A stretch of DNA of 25,828 nucleotides, taken from positions 277,265-303,092 of the forward strand of contig CAMPET010000074.1 in NCBI GenBank assembly GCA_946803715.1, read 5' to 3'. A model generated the notes under the pieces. It did not search any database. It was not told the DNA's origin and saw nothing but the letters and a program-made list of their open reading frames with translations. This DNA is from Beroe ovata (lineage: Eukaryota; Ctenophora; Nuda; Beroida; Beroidae). Positions 10,192 to 19,639 of this stretch are shown here, piece by piece (the first letter of the stretch is position 1; every line of letters starts with the position of its first letter). The position numbers were made by a program, and so were the translations under genes.

Positions 10192-11208
10192 TTTCCGGTG
10201 AGTAGACTTCTGCCGGAGGATAAAGAAAAACTCAGTTATCTGTCAGAGGAAAGAATGCGATATAAACTTCGTTCATGGTGTCCCCATGTTAATTGTTATA
10301 ATAGTTCTGTGCTTTCACAATGCTATGCAAATGGCAGATGATATTCCTATTGTAATATAACTGCACAAATCAATAATTATACTGCAAAAGTGTAATATGT
10401 TCATAAACAATAGAGACCCCTAACTTCAGCTGGGGCCTGGGACTCACTCTATCTACGTCCCTACATGAACAATGGGATGGTCTGAAAACAGCTGCGTACC
10501 GTTTTATATACCGGAATAATAATAGAATAATGATAATCTCTGAGGAGCAATCTCGTAAAATAGCCGCCCAAGAACTCAAAACGGGTTTCAACAATGAAAT
10601 AACAGGATGCTCTTCTAGTACAACTACACGAGCTTCCTGTTTGAACTTTGAATTATAATTCTAGATATTAAATATCCCATCATGAACGCAACAATGCCCC
10701 AAAACCCAGCTTAGGCAGTCTGAATAGATTGATGAATTGATTGTTATGAAACCGTACACGTTCAAACAACGCGGATTTCATACACATCCGGGACGGGAAG
10801 ATATCAAACTAGACCGGTTTGACGTAGACTAAAGACACCCAAACAGCTATGACAGCGTCAGCACAGAGTGACAACTGACAGTGCGCAGTCAAATGCCCAG
10901 GGAGTCATTCGCCACGAGGAAGACTGGTGACGGGTGTGATAGAAAAGAATATCAGTTGAGGTATGACTGATGATCCACACTATATAGTATCATGGTTCAG
11001 AGGAATCCGTTCCACAAAATTCGTGGAATTCAATTCTCAGTACCTACACCACGGACTATAATATAGATATAATGATACTTTACTGAACTATATTCGATAA
11101 TTTCCTCGTAAAATTCAAGAATTTATGCGTGGTTCAGATCTCTCTACATAATGAATAGTTACTTAACGAGAAAGTGTGAGATAATATGTTGTTGCATCAC
11201 ACCTATGA

Positions 11209-11268
11209 GGTGCGTATTTGGCCATATTTGTCGAGGCGAAGCCGAGTGAAATTTGGGCAATACGCACC
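11209..11268. repeat. Fold-back hairpin with GGCGAAGCC loop
   Basis: GGTGCGTATT at the left end pairs with AATACGCACC at the right end, and a nested GGCGAAGCC stem sits at the centre. Compact hairpins of this type are common as non-autonomous mobile or structural repeats. No target duplication was identified. Confidence 0.7.
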
Positions 11269-11303
11269 GAATACGCACATTCAAATGCTTAAAACAAGGT
11301 TTT

Positions 11304-11337
11304 GAATATCCCATCAAGAACGCAAGAATGCCCCAAA
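11304..11337. repeat. Short motif repeated at 10671-10703
   Basis: AATATCCCATCA, then GAACGCAA and AATGCCCCAAA, recur in the same order and spacing about 630 bases upstream with a few mismatches. On the minus strand both copies end an open frame with FGA-L/F-LRS and a stop, so they may be relics of duplicated coding ends. Confidence 0.6.
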
Positions 11338-12591
11338 TCTTGACCTGATTTTCATGATTAGCCAGTCACGCGGTTTCAAGATAGGTGTATCATCAATCAA
11401 ATTAACCAGAAATTCTACAGATGAGCATGCTTGCCGTCCATTTTTCTCAATTAATCCGATGAGCTTTTGGTGTTGTTGCCCGAAAGGATCACAAAACACG
11501 TGAAAATATACAAAGAACAACGCCTATGATTAATTCGGAACGATGGCAAATATTTAGTCCACGAACCATTCAGTATATTTTTAGTAGTATTTATAGATTC
11601 GCTGCTGAATAAGCGAACCAGGTGGGAAAGTGCTCTTTTTCAGAAAAATCTGAAGAAAGGGTCTTCAAGTTACCACGTGCGCATATCATTAGTGATACAG
11701 CCACCCTAGAGACATCTATTCTATCGAATTTTTCAAGAAAACCGTTCTTATTTTTCATTCTAGAGCAACAGGTAGTGTTTGGAAATAATGAGAGTTGATG
11801 TCTTTCGTAACAAAAGTGTAACAAAACGTGACGTGGCCTTATTTGACTCGGAAAAGATTGTTAGTCGTTAGATATAATCTCTATACGATACTTAGCTCTA
11901 TTTAGGAGTGAACACAACAAAGTGAATGTTGAGAGTTGATGCTTTTCATCACTTGTGTCAAATGTGTGTCAAAAACGTGACTTAGCCAGCTGAAGAAATG
12001 GAGGGTATGTTTACTGATGAGTGAGTGGTGTTAATAACATGGTATCGTCCCCATATTGCCACTGAAACTGAAAGTGTTAGATTAAATTTTGGCATCCTGC
12101 ATCCAGTCCCAAAAGCTGAGTCGTTGTACCGTGAATAAGCTTTGGTCACAGAAATTATGGCCTGGCTGTCGGTCGGAAATGAGGCTTTGAATCTCTCGGA
12201 ATGTACATTGTGTTGTGAAGCTGAATTTCCAACAAGATGTTGATAGCATGAGTTCCGAACATGATCACCACATGAAATAATTTCCCAGTCAGATTTTGGC
12301 TTGTAGATCCCATACTAACAGTATTGCTATGACCAAGAAAACATTTTCTGAATGTTGAGTGTCTGGAACGCGTGTGTATATAAAAGCTGAAGACCGCGCG
12401 CTGATAATTCAATTAGCGCGGCGAGCGCGTCGCGTGTCTGAATCTAAAAGAAATCTCAGGAATCCGGAAAACTGGAGAATTCAAACAATGATTTTGGGTT
12501 TTCATTCAGAATAACAAAGGGAAAGATTATAACATTTGTATGAATAAGGATTAAAAAGATTAAATATGTTATTAATTTAAAACGATGAATT

Positions 12592-12597
12592 TTTATT
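12592..12597 (-). terminator. AATAAA polyadenylation signal of RRM1
   Basis: TTTATT on the plus strand reads AATAAA on the minus strand, about 155 bases after the RRM1 stop codon. Confidence 0.55.
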
Positions 12598-12752
12598 CAA
12601 TAAATATTCTTCGAAATAATCCTAGTGGGAATGTTCTAACCACGAAAGAACATTTACACCGGAAGAAGATTTAAATTATCGATAATAACAAACAACTCAA
12701 TGTCAATAATATTCACTGATGTAGCCGTATGTCCTGTCTCCTGTTCACCACA

Positions 12753-15700
12753 CTATCCGCTACACATCAAGCAGTTCTCTTTGTTTGCGAGGGAGCACGC
12801 TGCTATGGCCTCCCTTTCGAGCTCTTCCTTAGTCTTCTCTTGAAGGACCTAGAAACAGAAGCAATGGGTGAAAATATTTGCCACAGAAAGGCCAAATCAA
12901 AGCAGAAACTTTGTAATCGAAACCATGCCCACGTGAATATCTCTGAAGAATCCCAATCACGAACCATGTCTCTAATACGGACAACACAATTATACCTGTT
13001 TCTCGTTATCTTCCACACTGTCCTGTCTGTGACTGAGTGCTTGCTTCACAGTCCTATCATTCGTAGTTTCCTCTAATTTTCTCCTCATGTTCTCCACCTT
13101 GGTCTGGTCGACTGTGAACTGAATTGCTTGAACTGCTGGCCTCGTCCGCAGATAGTACATGCCGGTTTTTAGACCTGAATTTTACAGAATACAGATATTT
13201 CAGATCTTCCTGCAATTGAGTCATACGGATCCCTTATATATTCTGGAGAATTTAAACCCTCCTTCCTTTATCATAATTCCGAAAAGTAGGATAATTCTCA
13301 TTGCAATTAGACTCATTAGCAATTAGACTCACCTCGTTTCCACGCGTGGAAGTGCATGCTGGTAATTTTCCTGGGTTGTGGGTCCGCCAAGAAGAGATTA
13401 AGAGACTGGCTCTGATCAATGTATGGTCCTGAAGAAAGGAGGAAGTATAACCTAGGTTCCAATAACCTAGGTTTCAGTGACACGTAATCGAGAACATTGG
13501 GTCGAAGCATAGTCTTGTTCCCTCGCTGCGTAAGCCAAATATTGCGCGCGCTATCAGATCACACTGTGCACAAATTGTCTGTTATTTTCATTCCCCCAGA
13601 AATATGACAGGAACAAACCTCTGTCCGCTGCCATATCGATGATACATTTCTGAGAAATTTCCCAGCTTGTTTTATACAGCTGCTTCAGCTCATCACTTAT
13701 CCCATCGATTCTGTGAAAGTGGATGTTTTTCATGACACAATCATAGGAATCGATGTGATCGACGTGGAATTCACATTGTAAACAATCGAGAATTTATGCC
13801 GGAGTGGATGCAACAATAGGCAACAATAACGCAGCAACCTTCATTCTATTCTTCATTTTTTCCCATTCTTACTTTTGAATAGATCCGTTATCGGCAATCA
13901 TCTGCTGCTTTATATCGCTATCCCAGATCCCGAGATCAGTCAGATCGCGGAGCAGGTGTTGGTTTATGACCTGGAACTCGCCGCTCAACACTCGCCGCAG
14001 ATAAATGTTACTCGTGTACGGCTCTATTGCCTCGTTATTACCGAGAATTTGGGCCGTGCTGGCGGTCGGCATGGGCGCCAGGAGGAGCGAGTTCCTGACA
14101 CCAGACCTGTGCATGAAAGTGGAATCAATAGTACTCGGCGATTGATAAATCCGCTTCAATATATCGGGATTGGTGATTCAGGATGGCGTTGATTCATTTA
14201 AATCTCACGTCTTGATCTTTTTCCTGAGAATTTCCCAGTCCCATAGGTCAGTTGGAGTCACATTCCACAAGTCAAACTGCAGTTTTCCATTGCTCATCGG
14301 ACTCCCTGACAGTCAGTAATACAGAATTAATGACCGACGGATGGACGAGAATATTCTTAGGAATACTGAGATATGGCTCGCCATGATGCTATTAATTTTA
14401 CCTTTGTAGGATTCGTAAGGGCCGAGTTTTTCCGCCAATTCAGCACTCGCCTCCAACGCACCGTAGTAGATAGTTTCAAATATCTTGATATTCAATTTTT
14501 TGGCCGCATCGCTATCAAATGGATACCTCATAAGAAGGAACGCGTCAGCGAGACCCTGAAAATACAGAATCGAGAATTGGTCGAGAATATCGCGTGATAT
14601 GAAAATAGCCTGACGTGATTGGGTGATAATACCTGAACACCAATTCCTATTGGTCGATGTCGCGTGTTTGATCGTCGACACTCTTCCAGTGGATAGAACG
14701 ACACGTCTATCACTTTATTGAGATTCCTCGTCACCACCTGAATCAATCGAAATGTCAGTTTTGTAAACTCTGATACCGCAAAGAAGAGCACTTTTCTCCT
14801 GAAATTAAGTGCCAATTTTAAGTAACGATATGGTTATCTTGATATACCTTGGTTATTTCTTTGAGTTTCTCGAAATCGTAAGTCTTGTCATTACGGACGA
14901 ACATGTTTACAGCAATACTAGCCAGGTTACAGACAGCTATTTCGTCCGGTGACGAATACTCGATGATCTCTGTAAAAGTTATCCTTGTTTCAGACGAAAA
15001 GAAAACGATCGATCTCATCTGCTGCTAGTTCTTAAGTGCGCGCACCAATTAGATGAAAAACTCTAAATCGGTAGGTATTCTCATTTCTCTAACCTGTACA
15101 GAGATTGCTACATTTTATCGTTCCCAAGTTCTGCTGGTTACTCTTCCGGTTACTAGCATCCTTGTAGACCATATACGGTGTCCCAGTCTCAATCTGACTG
15201 TCCACAATCGCGAACCAGAGTTTCTGTGCTTTGATAGTTTTCCGGGCCCGTCCCTCTCGCTCGTACGTCTCGTACAGTTTCTCAAACTCTTCACCCCAGA
15301 CGTCCTGGAGCCCCGGTGACTCGTTCGGACAGAACAACGACCATTCTCCGTTCGCTTCAACCTGGGACAAGAACAATGAAACTTTTTGACTGACACTATT
15401 GAAATGGCGCTATTATACCTACTTTTTATCTAATTCACGTTGCAATCGGTATCATACCACCTCTTGTCATATTAAACTGTGAGAAAAAACATCAGCATAT
15501 TTCAGTATATTACCCTCTTCATAAAGAGATCAGGAATCCACAGCGCGTAGAAGAGATCTCTAGCCCTGGCTTCCTCCTTCCCAGTGTTCTTTCTCAGATC
15601 GAGGAAGTCGAATATGTCAGCGTGCCATGGTTCAAGGTAAATCGCAAAGGAGCCAGGTCTCTGGAGGAATAAGAACATGAATTGAGCTTCCGCATTGGTG

Positions 15701-18700
15701 AATCTCACGAAGAACAATATCCAGACATATCCATTGAAATGAAAGTATACTGAGTCTAGTAAATGACATGAAGAATGTCAGTATTTATCACACACTCGCA
15801 CGCACTGGTCAGCTGGTTACCTTATTTCCACCTTGGTCGACGTATCTGGCCGTGTTATTGAAAACTCTCAACATGGGAACAAGACCATTGCTAGCGCCAC
15901 CCGTGCCCCAAATATAGCTCCCTTTAGCTCTAATGTTGTGTACGTTCACTCCAATACCTGACCGGGCCAGGGTTTACTTAGGATAAAAGCCGTGAAAATC
16001 TGCACGAAATAGAAAATAGGTGCTTCGCAAGAATTTCAATGCAAGAGGTAGCAGGAATAGCACTGAATAGTTTTATGAACTTAAAGCTGGGTGATATTTT
16101 GGCAAGGAAGATGGCATCACAAACACCAAATTCACTCATGTCTCACCTCCTGCTGACTTGCTTATCATAGCACACTGTTTAAGCGTGTCGTAGATGCCAT
16201 CTATGCTATCATCGGCCATGGTAAGAAGGAAGCAGCTGAAATGAAGTGTGTTTCGTGGGTGGGAGCTGTGTTCTAGACTCAGTATACTAGTTAATCCTGC
16301 CCTCCCCCTACCTTTCCACCCTGGTCCACGTAACGTGTCGTGTTATTGAACACTTGTAACAATGGCACGATGCCCGAACTGATGCCATTGCTGCCCGCAA
16401 TGACACTCCCACGACAACGCACGTTCTGCATGGATATGCCACACCCACCAGCGTGCGCAGCCAGTACGGCACACCGTTTGAGTGTGCTGTAAATTTCATC
16501 CATGCTGTCTTGGCAAGGCAGTAGGAAGCAACTGAAATTTGTAAACTGATGAACTGCACGACTCGTCAACTCACTCTTATTTCCCATCTCCACGATTAAC
16601 ATGCCCATCATGCACCAGCTCAGGCTTTTGGAAAAAATTTTTGAAATGCCGCTTTTCAGACAAAAGAATCCCACACGCGCGCGGTCGAATTCCGCGCGCG
16701 CGTCTCAGTTACAGTTACAAATTTGGCTTGCATCGCTAAAACGTAAATGTCAACTCGCGCGTTCCGTCCAAGACAGGCGGGAAAATGCAATGGTACAGCA
16801 ATCAACACCATGCAGTGTTCTCATTTTTCTACTGCTATGCCGCCCGTTCTCATTTCTATTCTCATGGAAACTTCTCCGGAAAGAAAAGCAAGTCCACATG
16901 CAACAAACCTTGCAAGCTGGGGTCTGACTGTCCCGGAATTGAACAGCGTGGGGGAAGCATGAGTGAAGAACTTCTCCGACATTAGGTTGTAAGTTTCTAT
17001 CGCAGCATCGATATCATCCCAGTGTATACCTGAACAAAAACAAGGCATATAATTCGATTTCAGCTATAGGATAACAAGTTTTGTCCAATGAATATCTTAC
17101 AAAATTAGCCAACCATTGATTGTTATCAATTTATCACTAAAATCATTCAAGAATTTTTCCATCAGAGAATCAGATTATTGGATGTACTTACCACTTGACC
17201 AAGATTATCGAATGTACTTACCAAGAGAAACTCTCATGAGCATATGCTGGGGCCTCTCAGCAACTTTGCCGTTTATCTTCAGTAGATATGTCTTCTCAAG
17301 TGTCTTGATACCAAAGTAGTTGTAGTTGAAATCCCTGGTACATGACGTATAAAGTTAGATTTCCAATGTCTTACGTTAACAAGATCGTCTCTCTTTACCT
17401 CAATTCTACACTCCATTCCATCGATTACTAAATCCACTTAACTGACCGCGACTCTGTAATTCTGTAACCAAACTGACCTATCATAGATGAGAACAGAGTT
17501 GAGAAGGTCCTTGTGCTGCATGATAAGGTCATACAGCTCTGTCGATATGAGCGGTGCGTGACGGTTAGTATCTGGGTTGATGTGCTTGTACAGGTCTTCC
17601 ATCACTTCACTGAAAACCTGGTGAAATGAGATAAGTCAAGTTCCTTCTTTTATGCGTGTGTCTGTGTAATGTGTTCGCCTCCAAGTAACACCTCTTTTCC
17701 CAGGCATTGACTAAAGAAAAGTGTCGATTACTGTAGAAAACCAGCCTGTTACTCTGGATATTTGGTTACTTCGGACAGACAGTTATTGGGAAGTGAGGTG
17801 TGAGGTGTGAGTGTGAGTGTGTGTGCGTGTTTGTATAGTGTGTACCGTGTGTGTGTCAGTATGTAAGTGCTAGCTTACTCAAAATAGGATTTAGTGGTTA
17901 TTGGGAAAATAAACAGTGGGATTTCAGAAATCTTGAATTAGGGGGAATTTACAGCCTTTGTATAACTATCATTTGACAGGTGCTCATTGAACATTTAGCA
18001 AGGTACTTGGGAATTCCTCAATAGAATAAGGACACCTTCTCAACTCTCCTCACTTCCGCTTACAAATTCCTGACATTTACTCACTTTCTTGGTTTCCTTG
18101 TGAAGGTTACTGCAAGTTATGCGGGCGGCTAGGATAGCATAGTCAGGGTGCTCAGTGGCTAGCGAAGCGGCAGTTTCAGCGGCTAGCATGTCTAACTCCA
18201 CTGTCGTTACTCCTTTGTAAACACCATTTATCACATTCTTCGTGATGGTGTACTGTACATTGATATTAGAGTGAGAAGGATGTATCAAGAGAAAGAAAAG
18301 AAAAATTTCGTAAATTAAGTACGGTCCAGATCATGAACTGATAACGGTCTTTTGAACAACAAAACCCAGCAATAACCCACCGGATCGACAAAGTCTGTGT
18401 TCAGGTTGTACATCAGTTTCATGATGCGTGATGTTATCTTGTCAAAGTGTACCACTTCCTTCCGACCATCTGAAATTGTGTTAGAATTCCCCATCGTGTT
18501 AAAAAGAGAACACCCCCCCTTATCAGCCAAGGTCATCAGATTTATCAAATTGTGTGGAATGGCAGCAACAACATGTCAAATGTCAATGCCATCAGCAAAA
18601 CACACCTCGCTTCAAACACACTAGACCACAGAAATCCTTCATCAAGAGGTTCGAAACAGCTGTTTGACGATTGACTACAAAAATAAATGCGAAATCATGG

Positions 18701-19245
18701 ATCCATCAGGATAAAACTGCTCAGTAGCTCATACAGCTGCTCTATAGGAGCACCGCGCGTGTTGCCATGCACCAATCAGAGGAGACAAAGGGATCACGTG
18801 ACTCAGCAAGCTCATGTCCCACGCGTGACGCAACACGCGCACTAGATGTAGCATGTTAGGGCATGCTAGGATAGTAGCTTTGTTTCAGGCGAATGAGTAT
18901 GAGGCATGCCCTGGCATGGCTGAGTGGGCTGGTGACACCACTAAAAAGCATTGAGGCCTTCATTAGAGACCCTTGAAATCGAAATATCAAGGTTTGGAGT
19001 GAGGAGTAACTCAATTCAATTTTAACCGGTACTGAGACAAGAAATTCGACGATGAAACAAACTAAAATGGTCGCAGACTTAGGCGATTCTAACTAATCAG
19101 AGTTCAGAGAACGAAGTTCAATCAGATTATCTGACATTTAACTGCCAAATAGTTCGATAATGATAAATTCGATAATGATAAAATTGGATTGATTTATAAA
19201 CTGCGTGATATATTTTGATTGCTTACCTCTTTTGAAGACAAACAT
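12753..19245 (-). CDS. RRM1: Ribonucleoside-diphosphate reductase large subunit, complete gene with an alternative exon
   Basis: Minus exons: 19245-19227, 18469-18381, 18252-18085, 17617-17478, 17334-17222, 17029-16909, then B (16235-16147 + 15957-15821) or A (16531-16312), then 15660-15514, 15361-15094, 14969-14848, 14737-14633, 14555-14402, 14305-14209, 14106-13873, 13710-13619, 13428-13333, 13174-12996, 12848-12753. All junctions are GT-AG and phase-consistent, giving 821 aa with B or 819 with A. The protein reduces NDPs to dNDPs, class Ia, with a small subunit. Numbering is colinear with human RRM1: ATP cone [20 protein letters not shown] at the N-terminus, Cys218, Asn427/Cys429/Glu431 in SNLCTE, Cys444, radical-transfer Tyr737-Tyr738 in GMYYL. 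The C-terminal redox pair is Cys816/Cys819 (NCLMCSG). The start is the only Met in frame with a canonical N-terminus; its 19-base coding exon is easily missed. Confidence 0.97.
15821..16235 (-). CDS. RRM1: RRM1 alternative exon copy B (canonical-like), split by one intron
   Basis: B1 (16235-16147) encodes [20 protein letters not shown] through SAG; B2 (15957-15821) encodes [15 protein letters not shown] through VDQGGNK. A phase-1 intron (16146-15958) separates them. Together they give residues 217-292, including Cys218, Lys243, Arg256 and an intact loop 2 (DQGGNK, joined to RPG of the next exon). B is the version closer to typical animal RRM1, but loop 1 reads [10 protein letters not shown] where human has IAGTNGNSNG. 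Confidence 0.95.
16312..16531 (-). CDS. RRM1: RRM1 alternative exon copy A (divergent, unsplit)
   Basis: A single 220-base exon with acceptor atttcag and donor AAG/gtaggg encodes 74 residues from [15 protein letters not shown] through RYVDQGGK. It is about 58% identical to copy B and has no stop. It uses the same incoming phase (2) and outgoing phase (0) as copy B, so it can replace B between exons 17029-16909 and 15660-15514. It keeps Cys218 and Arg256 but has Ala at the Lys243 position and lacks Asn291. It could be a functional alternative exon or a decaying duplicate; the open frame and clean splice sites favour the former. Confidence 0.88.
17795..17870. repeat. GT-rich simple repeat in RRM1 intron 3
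   Basis: GTGTGAG and GTGTGTG runs lie in the intron between exons 18252-18085 and 17617-17478. They are non-coding. Confidence 0.8.
18750..18842. promoter_or_regulatory. CG-rich cluster with CCAAT, E-box and AP-1-like sites in RRM1 intron 1
   Basis: Within about 90 bases lie CGCGCG, CCAAT (18772-18776), CACGTG (18795-18800), an overlapping TGACTCA (18799-18805) and repeated CGCGTG/ACGCGC. RRM1 intron 1 (19226-18470) is otherwise featureless. The cluster could be an intronic enhancer or alternative promoter; this rests only on motif density. Confidence 0.3.
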
Positions 19246-19639
19246 TGCAAGAGTAGATCACCCAGCTAGAAACTAAACAGGAATATAAAGAGGAATGTTA
19301 GAGGTTGATTATCGGTTGTGGTACACAATATCACAATACAGAATATTGTTACAGAATATTCAATATACCATACTTATACACACGAATTGAATACATCGCA
19401 ACTTGAGAAATCAATCTTTGCAGCATCTTCATCAAAGATACACAATCAAATTCAAAGTGAATTCCAATATCTACTGCAAAGCAAACAGTTCTTAGGTACC
19501 ACCCAATACATCGTAATGAATTCACAACTTTTTTTAACCTAAACGATGTAAGAAGTTAAAACGAATACTTTTCGATAAAAAACACCATCAAACAAAGCAT
19601 TTCAAACCCTAAACACAACACATGGATTCCTCGTATTTA
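19246..19639 (-). other. Short spacer between NUP160 stop and RRM1 start
   Basis: Only 394 bases must hold the NUP160 3' UTR and the RRM1 5' leader. On the minus strand a strong 3' splice-site-like sequence (tctttatattcctgtttag) ends 27 bases upstream of the RRM1 ATG. It suggests a 5'-UTR intron acceptor or a trans-splice acceptor. No AATAAA was seen for NUP160. Confidence 0.6.

Larger units (their letters stand above)
10192..12591. other. No confident gene; repeats and fossil-like fragments
   Basis: This lies between the GT31 start and the RRM1 3' end. Minus-strand open frames at 11314-11520 (68 codons) and 11591-11824 (77 codons) look moderately protein-like but match nothing I recognise. 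The region also holds a hairpin at 11209-11268, a 33-base motif repeated at 10671-10703 and 11304-11337, a degenerate pair of GAGAGTTGATG-containing segments near 11788 and 11930, and a CG-rich palindromic patch at 12390-12435. Confidence 0.55.

Noticed and set aside
16147-16531. Copy A as the remnant of a second, complete ribonucleotide reductase gene
   Set aside because: No other RRM1 exon is duplicated anywhere in the locus. Copy A sits at the right place and phase for an alternative exon of the one gene.
18640-18665. GGTTCGAAAC resembling a tRNA B box
   Set aside because: There is no A box at the right distance and no cloverleaf could be drawn. No tRNA gene was seen in the window.
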